DNA of 9,563 nucleotides, taken from NCBI GenBank assembly GCA_018262385.1, contig JAGSPQ010000054.1:1-9563 (forward strand), in the 5' to 3' direction. The position numbers were made by a program, and so were the translations under genes. The notes under the pieces were generated by a model. The model worked only from the letters and a program-made list of their open reading frames with translations. It searched no databases and was not told the DNA's origin. The DNA is from Myxococcaceae bacterium. Lineage in GTDB: Bacteria; Myxococcota; Myxococcia; Myxococcales; Myxococcaceae. Of the stretch, positions 1 through 9,533 are shown piece by piece. The first letter of the stretch is position 1; every line of letters begins with the position of its first letter.

Positions 1-199
1 CTCGGTCGGCGTCCGCGATGGCTCGGTCGGCGTCCGCGATGGCTCGGTCGGCCTCCGGGACGGCTCGGTCGGACTTCGGGACGGCTCGGTTGGGCTTCGG
101 GACGGCTCGGTCGGACTTCGGGACGGCTCGGTCGGACTTCGGGACGGCTCGGTTGGGCTCCGCGATGGCTCGGTTGGACTTCGGGATGGCTCGGTGGGG
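1..199 (+). repeat. 21-bp coding tandem repeat (nine units plus a partial tenth)
   Basis: Nine consecutive 21-bp units occupy 1-189, each beginning CTCGGT, and a tenth unit breaks off at about 199. The array starts exactly at the window edge, so it probably continues to the left. Six of 21 columns vary. In the frame of the downstream protein, five of these are third codon positions with only synonymous changes (GTC/GTT, GGC/GGA/GGG, CTC/CTT, CGC/CGG, GAC/GAT), and the sixth swaps Val for Leu. The unit therefore encodes SVGLRDG. Because 21 is a multiple of three, gain or loss of units would change protein length without a frameshift. There are no spacers, so this is not a CRISPR array. Confidence 0.95.
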
Positions 200-1303
200 C
201 AGCTGGGTCCGGAGCGCACCGCCTACGAGCGGGCGGTCAAGAGCACCCTCGAGAAGTACCTCGAGACGCCCTCCTACCTTCGCGACGATGCGCCCCGTGG
301 CGGCCGCAGCGATCCGAAAGCCGCGGTCAGCGGACTGGCCGCCGACGTTCGGGCGGTGCTGCAGCCCGCAGTGAGCAAGCCGGAATCGAAATCCGCGAAA
401 GTGGTCGAGAACGTCATCAACTCGAGCCTGTGGAAAGGCCTGAGCGCGAGCGACAAAGGCAGCCTCGCCAAGGTGATGTCGGCGGCCGGCGAGAAAGGCC
501 TGGTCGCGTTGGGGGCGCTGCTCGAAGGAACTCCTGAGTCGGTGAAGGACACCGATCACCTCGGCAAGTCCCTGCTCGGAAACCTCGCCGAGCTCGCCTC
601 GCAGCCGTTGAACGCCGCGCTCTACGCCGGCACCACCAAGCAGAAGGTCCTCGACGAGGTGTTGCTCCAGGTCGCCAACCCGGATCGGGTCGACCAGGGC
701 AACGCTCCCACCTGTACCGTCACTTCGATGCAGTTCGAACTCGTCCGCGACGAGACCGCCGAGTACGTGCGGCTGATGGCCGGGCTCACCGGCCCCAAGG
801 GTAAGGTCGAGATGAGAGGCGGCGGAGATCTGAAGCTCGATCCCGAGTCGCTCGCGCAGCTGAACAAGCGCCAGAGCTCGCAGGCGATCTTCCAGACCGC
901 GGCGATGGAGTACGGCAACGGGGCCGACGAGTTCGACGTCGGTAAGGGCGTGTCCCACGACGACAAGGGCGTGAAGGAGAGCTACCCGGGGCTGATGCCG
1001 TACCAGCAGACGGTGATGCTGCGGCAGCTGTTCGGGGTGAAGTACGAGACCAAGTCGCTGCCCACCGAGTCTTCGCGGGCGAAGGCGCTCAACGACCTGC
1101 GCAACTACGTGACGGCCGGCACCAATCGGCCGGTGCTGCTCGAGATCGACCAGGGCAACTTCAACCACGCGGTGACCTACGAGATGCAGAAGAACGACCG
1201 GGTCTACTTCCGCGATCCCTACGGGCAGATCCGCTCGATGCCGCAGCAGGCGTTCATCAACCACGTCGTCGCGGTGCACAAGCCGCAAGTGATGCCCGGT
1301 TAG
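2..1303 (+). CDS. Heptad-repeat protein with C-terminal papain-like cysteine peptidase domain (5'-partial)
   Basis: The reading frame is open from the left edge to the TAG at 1301-1303, so the true start and any signal peptide lie outside the window. A GTG at 194 is an in-frame alternative start, but it falls inside the repeat pattern and has no ribosome binding site. Residues here are numbered from that GTG. The N-terminal part seen is nine SVG(L/V)RDG heptads, followed by about 150 residues that look mostly helical. The C-terminal domain has QGNAPTC at 168-174, then T-V-T-S, and NHAV with His325, then DPYG with Asp341. The Gln-Cys spacing (6) and His-Asp spacing (16) equal papain's Q19-C25 and H159-N175; Asp replaces Asn, as in C39-type enzymes. 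A catalytic Cys174/His325/Asp341 triad with oxyanion Gln168 is therefore inferred. I do not recognise a named family. The protein could be a secreted protease or effector, or an inactive papain fold; substrate and location are unknown. Confidence 0.8.
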   Translation, partial: SVGVRDGSVGVRDGSVGLRDGSVGLRDGSVGLRDGSVGLRDGSVGLRDGSVGLRDGSVGLRDGSVGQLGPERTAYERAVKSTLEKYLETPSYLRDDAPRGGRSDPKAAVSGLAADVRAVLQPAVSKPESKSAKVVENVINSSLWKGLSASDKGSLAKVMSAAGEKGLVALGALLEGTPESVKDTDHLGKSLLGNLAELASQPLNAALYAGTTKQKVLDEVLLQVANPDRVDQGNAPTCTVTSMQFELVRDETAEYVRLMAGLTGPKGKVEMRGGGDLKLDPESLAQLNKRQSSQAIFQTAAMEYGNGADEFDVGKGVSHDDKGVKESYPGLMPYQQTVMLRQLFGVKYETKSLPTESSRAKALNDLRNYVTAGTNRPVLLEIDQGNFNHAVTYEMQKNDRVYFRDPYGQIRSMPQQAFINHVVAVHKPQVMPG

Positions 1304-1328
1304 ATCCCAGCAGCGCCGCGCCCCGCCG

Positions 1329-1334
1329 TAGACT
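1329..1334 (+). promoter_or_regulatory. Candidate -10 element (TAGACT) just before the binding-protein gene
   Basis: TAGACT fits the TANNNT core of a sigma-70-type -10 box and ends 7 nt before the ATG at 1342, which would place transcription start at or near the A of the start codon. No Shine-Dalgarno sequence is visible in the 38-nt gap after the upstream stop. No convincing -35 box is seen at 16-18 nt upstream. A leaderless or nearly leaderless transcript is inferred. Confidence 0.4.
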
Positions 1335-1341
1335 CGCGCGC

Positions 1342-3012
1342 ATGACTCAGCTTCGGGTGTTGGTGGCAGCCGCCCTCGCGGGGCTGCTCAGCTCGTGCAG
1401 CGGCTGTGCGAAGAAGTCGGGACCCGACGGGGGAAGTGCGGGTCCCAGCGCGGCCTGGCTCGAGGGTCAGGTGCCCCGGGAGACCGCCTCCCCGACCGAC
1501 GGCGGCACGCTCGTCATCCGGGCGATGCTGGAGCCGGACGGGCTCAACTTCCTCGACGAAGCGTTTCGCGACGGCTGGACCTCGCGAACGATGCGCAACA
1601 ACGTCTTCGAGGCGCTGATCGAGATCGACCCGGTCGACTACTCGCTCAAGCCCCAGCTCGCCGAGCGCTTCGTGAACAGCGCCGATCGGCTCACCCAGAC
1701 CTTCCACCTGCGGCGCGGGGTGAAGTTCCACGACGGCTCGGACTTCACCGCCCGTGACGTGATCGCAGTGCTGGATGCGGTGATGGACGCCAGGCGCCCC
1801 ACCGAGAGCCTGCGCGCCGACTTCGTCGACCTCGCCTCCTGGAAGGCGCTCGACGACTTCACCGTCGAGCTGAAGTGGAAGCGCGTGGCCCCGTTCTCGC
1901 TGCGCCAGGTGGCGAAGCTGCCGATCTACCCGGCGAAATCGTTGGAGGGCGACTGGGCTGCCCTCGCCCTCGCCCGCTCGCCCGTCGGTACCGGGCCGTT
2001 CCGCTTCGATTCGTGGAAGACCGGCGAGCAGCTGACCCTCAAGCGGTTCGACGGCTGGTGGGGGGGAAAGCCGCACCTGGACCAGGTGACCTTCCGCTTC
2101 GTCAAAGACCACACCCTGGCGACGACCCTGTTCGAGAAGGGCACCTTCGACCTGATGACCAGCATCCAGCCCACCGTCTGGCGCGCGCTCGAGGCGGCCG
2201 ATCCGAAGAACGCGTGGGCCCACCGCGGCTACCACCGGCTGCGCTCGCCCGACAACAGCTACTCGTACATCGCGTGGAACGAGGCGGTGCCGGTCTTTGC
2301 CGACGTGCGGGTCCGGCGCGCGCTCGCGATGGCCTACCCCTCCGAGCTGGTCTCCCGGGGGGTCGACCTCGGCCTCGAGCTGCCCACCACCTGCCCCTAT
2401 TACCTGGGCTCGAACAAGTGCGACCCGTCGGTGAAGGCCCACCCGTACGATCCGCCCGCGGCGCGCGCGCTGCTCGAGCAGGCCGGCTTCAAGGACTCCG
2501 ACGGCGACGGGGTGCTGGAGCGCGACGGCAAGCCCCTGCGCTTTCGCTTCATCATGCCGGGCACCTCGGTGCGGCTGGGCAAGTTGGTGCCGCTGCTGCA
2601 GGAGGCCTACAAGCAGATGGGGGTCGAGCTGGTCCCCGAGATCGTCGAGGGCGCGGTGCTCAACGCGCGGATCGGCAAGCGCGACTTCGAAGCGGTCTCC
2701 CGGGTGTGGACGGAGTTCGACGTCGAGCAAGATCAGTACCAGGTGTTCCATTCGTCGCAGATCGATGGCGGCTCCAACTTCGCCGGTTACTCATCCGAGG
2801 CAGTGGACGGATTGCTGGAGAAGATCCGGGGCGAGCCAGACCCGGTGGCGCGGCTGACGATGGAGCGCGCGCTGCACCGGCAGCTCTACGCCGACCAGCC
2901 CTACCTGTTCATGACTGCCCGGCAGACGCTCGACGCCGCAAAGACGCGGGTTCACGGAATAATTCCCTCGCTCCTCTGGTACGACTTGCGGCGTGTGTGG
3001 GTTGACCCCTGA
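1342..3012 (+). CDS. Family-5 (Opp/Dpp-type) peptide ABC transporter substrate-binding lipoprotein
   Basis: This 556-aa protein should bind oligopeptides, or a nickel- or opine-like ligand, outside the cytoplasmic membrane and deliver it to an ABC importer. The N-terminus is a lipoprotein signal: an Ala/Leu-rich segment followed by lipobox L-S-S-C, with Cys19 as the lipidated residue and Ser at +2 (no Asp retention signal). The family-5 fold is shown by the opening strand [26 protein letters not shown], and the signature [12 protein letters not shown] at about 121-132. Further family traits are a G-T-GPFRF motif and an acidic D-SDGDGV loop at 385-391. The length is normal for the family. The ATG at 1342 is chosen because it gives the signal peptide directly. 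No permease or ATPase genes adjoin it, so it is an orphan binding protein or works with a transporter encoded elsewhere. The ligand cannot be told from sequence. Confidence 0.93.
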   Translation: MTQLRVLVAAALAGLLSSCSGCAKKSGPDGGSAGPSAAWLEGQVPRETASPTDGGTLVIRAMLEPDGLNFLDEAFRDGWTSRTMRNNVFEALIEIDPVDYSLKPQLAERFVNSADRLTQTFHLRRGVKFHDGSDFTARDVIAVLDAVMDARRPTESLRADFVDLASWKALDDFTVELKWKRVAPFSLRQVAKLPIYPAKSLEGDWAALALARSPVGTGPFRFDSWKTGEQLTLKRFDGWWGGKPHLDQVTFRFVKDHTLATTLFEKGTFDLMTSIQPTVWRALEAADPKNAWAHRGYHRLRSPDNSYSYIAWNEAVPVFADVRVRRALAMAYPSELVSRGVDLGLELPTTCPYYLGSNKCDPSVKAHPYDPPAARALLEQAGFKDSDGDGVLERDGKPLRFRFIMPGTSVRLGKLVPLLQEAYKQMGVELVPEIVEGAVLNARIGKRDFEAVSRVWTEFDVEQDQYQVFHSSQIDGGSNFAGYSSEAVDGLLEKIRGEPDPVARLTMERALHRQLYADQPYLFMTARQTLDAAKTRVHGIIPSLLWYDLRRVWVDP

Positions 3013-3028
3013 CACGCCGCAACGACAG

Positions 3029-3057
3029 GCGACACCCTCGCCGCCGGTCGCTATGCT
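3029..3057 (+). promoter_or_regulatory. Candidate sigma-70-type promoter of the prkA operon
   Basis: GCGACA at 3029-3034 and TATGCT at 3052-3057 are separated by exactly 17 nt. They match 4/6 of the TTGACA consensus and 4/6 of TATAAT. Transcription from here would give a leader of roughly 95 nt before the ATG at 3158. The element sits in the only sizeable intergenic gap (3013-3157, 145 nt). I saw no -24/-12 sigma-54 motif (GG-N10-GC) of good quality there. A weak 5-bp hairpin (GGCGA/TCGCC, 3028-3042) overlaps the -35 region and is probably chance. Confidence 0.4.
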
Positions 3058-3140
3058 TTCCTTGTCACTTTTTCGCCCCGTCTTCATGCGCGCGGTCCCA
3101 CTCCGCGGCGGGGGAAGAGACGGCCCATCACTTTCTCGGC

Positions 3141-3146
3141 GAAGGA
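3141..3146 (+). promoter_or_regulatory. Ribosome binding site supporting the prkA start
   Basis: GAAGGA lies 11 nt before the ATG at 3158. The spacing is slightly long but acceptable. It supports that ATG rather than an in-frame extension that would begin inside the preceding gene near 2993, whose extra 55 residues are Arg/Pro-rich and unlike PrkA. Confidence 0.6.
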
Positions 3147-3157
3147 CACATCGACCC

Positions 3158-5218
<2,061 letters not shown>

Positions 5219-5220
5219 AC

Positions 5221-6333
5221 GTGGCGCTCCGCATCGACCAGGATCACTCGCGCTTCAAACAGATCGTCCGCGGGAAGATCAAAGCCAACCTGCGCAAGTA
5301 CGTGCAGCAGGGTGAGATGATCGGCAAGAAGGGGAAGGAGACCATCTCCATCCCCGTGCCGTTCATCGACATCCCCCACTTCAAGTACGGGTCGAAGGAG
5401 CAGGGCGGCGTCGGCCAGGGCAAGGGCGAGGTCGGCGACCAGCTGGCGCCGGGCGAAGAGCAGCCGGGCGATGGGCAGGGCAAAGCGGGCGAAGGAGAAG
5501 GCGAGCACGCGCTCGAGGTCGACATCTCGCTCGACGAGCTGGCGCAGATCCTCGGGGAAGAGCTGCAGCTGCCCAACATTCAGCACAAGGGCACCGAGAA
5601 GATCGTCACCACCAAGATCAAGTACACCGGCATTCACACCATCGGGCCGGAGTCGCTGCGCCACTTCCGCCGCACCTACAAGCAGGCGATGAAGCGGCAG
5701 ATCTCGATGGGCACCTACGATCCCAACAACCCGGTGATCATCCCGGTGCGCGAGGACAAGCGGTACCGCACCTACAAGCTCGAGAACCTGCCCGAGACCA
5801 ACGCGGTCATCATCTACATGATGGACGTCTCGGGCTCGATGGGTGACGAGCAGAAGGAGATCGTCCGCATCGAGAGCTTCTGGCTCGATACCTGGCTGCG
5901 GCACCAATACAAGGGCCTCGAGTCGCGTTACATCATCCACGACGCGGTGGCGCGCGAGGTCGATCGCGACACGTTCTTCCACACGCGTGAATCGGGCGGG
6001 ACGATGATCTCGAGCGCCTACAAGCTGTGCCGCGACATCATCAAGGCCGACTACCCGGCCTCGAGCTGGAACATCTACCCAATCCACTTCAGCGACGGCG
6101 ACAACTGGAGCGCCGACGACACCCGGCTGTGCGTCGAGATGTTGAAGAGCGACATCCTGCCGACGGTGAACCAGTTCGCGTACGGCCAGGTCGAGAGCCC
6201 GTACGGCTCGGGGCAGTTCATCAAGGACCTGCGCGAGCACGTCGGCGATCAGGCCAACGTGGCCCTGAGCGAGATCGCGGACAAAGACGCGATCTACGGG
6301 TCGATCAAAGACTTCCTCGGGAAGGGACGCTAA
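5221..6333 (+). CDS. yhbH: DUF444 / YhbH-YeaH family protein with VWA-type MIDAS
   Basis: The start is GTG at 5221, with AAGGA at 5210-5214 (6 nt spacing) lying within the end of prkA. The product is 370 aa (B. subtilis YhbH 392, E. coli YeaH 427). The N-terminus, [17 protein letters not shown], is diagnostic of DUF444. Residues about 57-95 are a Gly/Glu/Gln-rich flexible linker. The C-terminal half is a von Willebrand A-like fold with DVSGSM at 202-207, Thr261 in a GGTMISSAY segment, and Asp292 in FSDGDNW. Together these form a complete metal-ion-dependent adhesion site, so divalent-metal-dependent protein binding is expected. A VWA protein coupled to an AAA+ ATPase recalls MoxR/RavA-type pairs, so it may act as the adaptor for PrkA (inference). 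The stop overlaps the next start by one base. Confidence 0.95.
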   Translation: MALRIDQDHSRFKQIVRGKIKANLRKYVQQGEMIGKKGKETISIPVPFIDIPHFKYGSKEQGGVGQGKGEVGDQLAPGEEQPGDGQGKAGEGEGEHALEVDISLDELAQILGEELQLPNIQHKGTEKIVTTKIKYTGIHTIGPESLRHFRRTYKQAMKRQISMGTYDPNNPVIIPVREDKRYRTYKLENLPETNAVIIYMMDVSGSMGDEQKEIVRIESFWLDTWLRHQYKGLESRYIIHDAVAREVDRDTFFHTRESGGTMISSAYKLCRDIIKADYPASSWNIYPIHFSDGDNWSADDTRLCVEMLKSDILPTVNQFAYGQVESPYGSGQFIKDLREHVGDQANVALSEIADKDAIYGSIKDFLGKGR

Positions 6334-7826
6334 TGCCCAAGGGCCTCACGCCGCGGCTGGCAGATCTGAAGCAGGAGATCGAAGGGTACGCCCGCGACTT
6401 CGGGCTCGACTGCTTCGAGACCGTCTTCGAGATCCTCTCCTACGAAGAGCTGAACATGGTCGCCAGCTACGGCGGCTTCCCCACCCGCTACCCGCACTGG
6501 CGCTGGGGGATGGAGTACGAGCAGTTGTCGAAGAGCTACGAGTACGGGCTGTCGAAGATCTACGAGCTCGTGATCAACAACGACCCTTGCTACGCCTACC
6601 TGCTCGAGGCGAACGCCGAGATCGATCAGAAGCTGGTGATGGCCCACGTCTACGGCCACTGCGACTTCTTCAAGAACAACTTCAGCTTCACCCACACCAA
6701 CCGGCGGATGATCGACGAGATGGCGAACCACGCCACCCGCGTCCGCCGGTCGATCGACAAGATTGGAATCGAGAAGGTCGAGGACTTCATCGATCGCTGC
6801 CTGTCGCTGGAGAACCTGATCGACCAGCACGCGCCCCACATCAAGCGCAACCCCGACCCGAAGCTGGCCGAGGAGCAGTCGAAGGCCAACGATCGGGTCG
6901 GCGGCTTCAAGGTCGATCGCGAGTACATGCGCGGGTACGTCAACCCCCAGGCCTTCCTCGATTCCCAGCGGAAGAAGGTCGAGGACGAGAAGGCGAAGGC
7001 GAAGAAGTTCCCCGAGCGGCCCCAGCGCGACGTGCTGCTGTTCCTGCTCGACCACGCCCCGCTGGAAGAGTGGGAGTTCGACATCCTCTCGATCGTTCGC
7101 GAAGAGGCCTACTACTTCGCCCCCCAGGGCCAGACGAAGATCATGAACGAAGGGTGGGCCAGCTACTGGCACTCGACGATCATGACCACCAAGGCGCTGC
7201 GCGACTCGGAGATCATCGACTACGCCGATCACCACTCGGGGGTGATGGGCACCGCTCCCGGCCGGCTCAACCCGTACAAGATCGGCATCGAGCTGTACCG
7301 GGACATCGAAGAGCGCTGGAACAAGGGCCGGTACGGCAAAGACTGGGACGAGTGCGACGACCTGCGCGCGCGCCGCAACTGGGACAAGAAGCTGGGCAAC
7401 GGCCGGCAGAAGATCTTCGAGGTCCGCAAGCACTACAACGACATCACCTTCATCGACGAGTTCCTCACTCCCGAGTTCGCGATCGAACAGAAGATGTTCA
7501 CCTACGGCTTCAACGAGAAGCACAACGCGTGGGAGATCATGGACAAGGAGTTCCGGAAGGTGAAGGCCAAGCTGCTGCAGAGCCTGACCAACTTCGGCCA
7601 GCCGGTGATCGAGGTCGTCGACGCGAACGACGACAACAAGGGCGAGCTGCGGCTGGCCCACAAGCACGAAGGCACCGATCTGAAGGCGGACTACGCCCGG
7701 GAGACGCTGCGGAACCTGCAGTCGCTCTGGCGCCGTCCGGTGACGCTGGTCACCAAGTCCGAGAACAAGGGAATCGCCCTTCGTTACGACGGGACGACGC
7801 ACTCGGAGAAAAAGGTAGAGTTGTAG
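6333..7826 (+). CDS. spoVR: SpoVR family protein (YcgB homologue)
   Basis: The start ATG at 6333 overlaps the previous TAA in TAATG, with GAAGGG at 6321-6326 giving 6-nt spacing. A longer in-frame opening back to 6027 is only a shadow of the DUF444 gene. The product is 497 aa, within the family range (B. subtilis 468, E. coli YcgB 510). Family hallmarks are YGGFPTRYPHWRWGMEYE near the N-terminus, HVYGHCDFFKNN from His105, NEGWASYWH at 272-280, and FIDEFLTPEF at 373-382. The C-terminal region carries an EL-L-H pattern and then LQ-LW-RPV-L-T. SpoVR is needed for normal spore cortex formation in B. subtilis, and its homologues belong to starvation regulons, but its biochemical role is unknown. 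The conserved His/Glu/Asp clusters suggest a metal site (inference). It is translationally coupled to the DUF444 gene. Confidence 0.96.
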   Translation: MPKGLTPRLADLKQEIEGYARDFGLDCFETVFEILSYEELNMVASYGGFPTRYPHWRWGMEYEQLSKSYEYGLSKIYELVINNDPCYAYLLEANAEIDQKLVMAHVYGHCDFFKNNFSFTHTNRRMIDEMANHATRVRRSIDKIGIEKVEDFIDRCLSLENLIDQHAPHIKRNPDPKLAEEQSKANDRVGGFKVDREYMRGYVNPQAFLDSQRKKVEDEKAKAKKFPERPQRDVLLFLLDHAPLEEWEFDILSIVREEAYYFAPQGQTKIMNEGWASYWHSTIMTTKALRDSEIIDYADHHSGVMGTAPGRLNPYKIGIELYRDIEERWNKGRYGKDWDECDDLRARRNWDKKLGNGRQKIFEVRKHYNDITFIDEFLTPEFAIEQKMFTYGFNEKHNAWEIMDKEFRKVKAKLLQSLTNFGQPVIEVVDANDDNKGELRLAHKHEGTDLKADYARETLRNLQSLWRRPVTLVTKSENKGIALRYDGTTHSEKKVEL

Positions 7827-7827
7827 C

Positions 7828-8346
7828 GTGGCCCTATCGCGAATCATCGAGCTGTCGATCACCCGGGTGCGGCTGGTGCTGCCCGCGGCCGAGTTCGTGC
7901 GCCTGCCGGCGGCGATGGGCGTCACCGTCGTCCGGGAAGGCGACGAGGTGCGGCTGACCACCGAGCAGGCCCGGTGCGCGCTGCTGTTCCACATCGAGGG
8001 CGACACCGCGACGCTGACCGAAGCGACGGTGAAGGACGACATCCGGGGCGCGTTCTTTCAGCAGGTGCTGGGGGCGTTGCTGGTCGAGTACCGCGGAGAT
8101 CTGGACGGCGAGGTCGAGTGGAACCAGCCGAAGGGGCAGAAGAGCCGGGTGTGGGTGGAAGCAGGAGAGACCGACTACCCGCTGCTGGCCTCGCTGAGCG
8201 CCGCCCGGGCCGGCCCGTTGCTCGAGTCGGCGCCCGAGGACAAGCCGCCCCGCGATGATCGCCGGGTCGAAGCCCACCTCGAGAGCGCCCGCGCCGCCTG
8301 GCAGGAATACCAGCGGCTGAAGTCCGGAAAAGCGACGCGCGGTTAG
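7828..8346 (+). CDS. Hypothetical protein, fourth gene of the prkA-yhbH-spoVR operon
   Basis: The GTG start at 7828 lies 1 nt after the spoVR stop, and an AAAAAGG stretch ending at 7815 may serve as a distant ribosome binding site. The 172-aa product matches no family I can name. It is soluble-looking: no signal peptide, no membrane segment. Residues 1-75 alternate short hydrophobic strands with charged turns (TRVRLVL, VTVVREGDEVRLT, CALLFHI). A helix F-QQVLGALLVEY follows, then an acidic strand GDLDGEVEWN. The tail is Pro/Asp-rich and ends in a charged amphipathic helix. Codon use resembles its neighbours and the coupling is tight, so it is very probably a real gene co-expressed with PrkA, DUF444 and SpoVR. 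A role as partner or regulator of that module is inference from position only. Confidence 0.85.
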   Translation: MALSRIIELSITRVRLVLPAAEFVRLPAAMGVTVVREGDEVRLTTEQARCALLFHIEGDTATLTEATVKDDIRGAFFQQVLGALLVEYRGDLDGEVEWNQPKGQKSRVWVEAGETDYPLLASLSAARAGPLLESAPEDKPPRDDRRVEAHLESARAAWQEYQRLKSGKATRG

Positions 8347-8349
8347 TCC

Positions 8350-8360
8350 TAAAGTACGCT
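8350..8360 (+). promoter_or_regulatory. Candidate -10 region (TAAAGT / TACGCT) before the M23 peptidase gene
   Basis: Two overlapping TANNNT hexamers, TAAAGT at 8350-8355 and TACGCT at 8355-8360, lie in the 26-nt gap between the operon's last stop and the ATG at 8373. A GCGACG at 8332-8337 sits 17 nt upstream of TACGCT and resembles the GCGACA proposed for prkA. No Shine-Dalgarno sequence is visible before the ATG, which suggests a very short leader. The evidence is short-motif matching only. Confidence 0.35.
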
Positions 8361-8372
8361 GCGACATCTCTG

Positions 8373-9527
8373 ATGCTCATCCCCGCTCTCGTCGCAGTGC
8401 TCGCGCTGAACGCCACTGAAGTCACCCTGGTGAAGAACCGGCGGCTCGAGCGGAACCAGACGGTGGCCAAAGCGCTCTACGACGCGGACCTCGACGAGGC
8501 GACGGTCGAGGCGGTGCAGGGCGCGCTGAAGGCGCTCCAGTTCGACTTCAAGAAGGCCCGGGCCGGCGATCAGCTGCGGTTCGTCTTTCGCGACGGGCAG
8601 CTCGACGTGTTCGACTACCGGCGCTCGGGGCTGAAGGAGTGGCTGGTGCGCCGTGATGGCGATCGCTACGTCGGGCGGCTGCGCGAGGTCGAGCGCGAGC
8701 AGCAGATCGCGGTAATCGAGCTCAACGTCGACAGCTCGATCTGGGACGCGGCGATCGCGGCGGGCGAGAAGCCCGAGATTGCCGTCACCCTGAGCGACGT
8801 CTTCGCGTGGGACATCGACTTCTACCGCGACGTGCAGAAGGGCGACCGGATGCGGGCGGTGATCGAGAAGGTGGTCAGCAAGGGCCGCACGATCGAGTAC
8901 GGCAACGTGCTCGCCGCCAGCTACGTCGGCTCCTCGGTCGGCACCAAGCGCACCTTCCGCTACCGGCTGCCCGACGGGGCGGAGTCCTTCTTCACCGAAG
9001 ACGGCCTCTCGGCCCGCAAGACGTTCCTCAAGAGTCCGCTCAAGTTCGCGCGGGTGACCTCGGGCTTCGGGGGGCGCTTTCACCCCATCCTCAACTACTT
9101 CGGCAGCCACAACGGGGTGGACTATGGGACCCCGAACGGCACTCCGGTCTGGGCGGTGGCCGACGGCTCGGTGGTGCGCGCCGGCTGGGACAAGGGCGGC
9201 GGCAACATGGTGTGCGTCAAGCACGTGCTGAGCCTCGAGACCTGCTACCTGCACCTGTCGAAGATCGAGGTGAAGGTCGGCCAGAAGATTCCGCAGAAGA
9301 CGGTGCTGGGCGAGTCGGGCACCACCGGCCTTTCGACCGGCCCCCACCTGCACTTTGCGATGAAGCGGGGCGGCAACTTCGTCAACCCGCTCAACCAGAA
9401 CTTCCCCCGGGCCGACCCACTGCCCAAGGACCTGCTGGCCGACTACACCACCCGCATTTCCTCGGTGAAGTCGCTGCTCGACGCAGTCCCGGTGGCAGGC
9501 CGGCTGACCTCGGAAACCACTCCGTAA
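8373..9527 (+). CDS. M23 family zinc metallopeptidase, MepM/Csd3-like cell-wall endopeptidase
   Basis: The 384-aa product is predicted to cut peptidoglycan cross-link peptides in the periplasm. The N-terminus has a short hydrophobic segment (MLIPALVAVLALNA) that may be a minimal signal peptide; it lacks the usual basic start, so the export assignment is tentative. Residues about 20-95 resemble the OapA/LysM-like N-terminal domain of MepM, and about 110-200 resemble the second Csd3-type domain (DVFAWDIDFYRDVQKGDRMR). The LytM/M23 domain starts near 228 with SGFGGRFHPI. It carries the zinc ligands His246 and Asp250 in HNGVD and His327 in HLHF, with His325 as the catalytic base. All are present, so activity is expected. 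It is a little shorter than E. coli MepM (440 aa). It follows the prkA operon by 26 nt and may be co-transcribed or have its own promoter. Confidence 0.94.
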   Translation: MLIPALVAVLALNATEVTLVKNRRLERNQTVAKALYDADLDEATVEAVQGALKALQFDFKKARAGDQLRFVFRDGQLDVFDYRRSGLKEWLVRRDGDRYVGRLREVEREQQIAVIELNVDSSIWDAAIAAGEKPEIAVTLSDVFAWDIDFYRDVQKGDRMRAVIEKVVSKGRTIEYGNVLAASYVGSSVGTKRTFRYRLPDGAESFFTEDGLSARKTFLKSPLKFARVTSGFGGRFHPILNYFGSHNGVDYGTPNGTPVWAVADGSVVRAGWDKGGGNMVCVKHVLSLETCYLHLSKIEVKVGQKIPQKTVLGESGTTGLSTGPHLHFAMKRGGNFVNPLNQNFPRADPLPKDLLADYTTRISSVKSLLDAVPVAGRLTSETTP

Positions 9528-9533
9528 GCCCCG

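Noticed and set aside
1..199. CRISPR array
   Set aside because: The 21-bp units are directly contiguous with no spacers and are translated in frame.
18..374. An ORF through the tandem repeat in another frame, giving MARSDFG-type heptads
   Set aside because: Variation among the units is nonsynonymous in this frame but nearly all synonymous in the frame that runs on into the peptidase domain; the ORF also stops at 374 inside that gene.
3028..3042. Transcription terminator after the binding-protein gene (GGCGA/TCGCC hairpin)
   Set aside because: The stem is only 5 bp with a 5-nt loop and no following T-run; it cannot be told from chance in GC-rich DNA.
2993..3157. N-terminal extension of prkA to an upstream start at 2993
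   Set aside because: It would overlap the end of the binding-protein gene and add 55 Arg/Pro-rich residues not typical of PrkA; the ATG at 3158 has GAAGGA upstream and a typical start.
3013..3157. Sigma-54 promoter before prkA
   Set aside because: This would be plausible for a starvation operon, but I found no good -24 GG / -12 GC pair with the right spacing.
6027..6332. N-terminal extension of spoVR to 6027
   Set aside because: The extra 102 codons overlap the DUF444 gene in another frame and encode Arg/Pro-rich shadow sequence; the ATG at 6333 has a good ribosome binding site and coupling.
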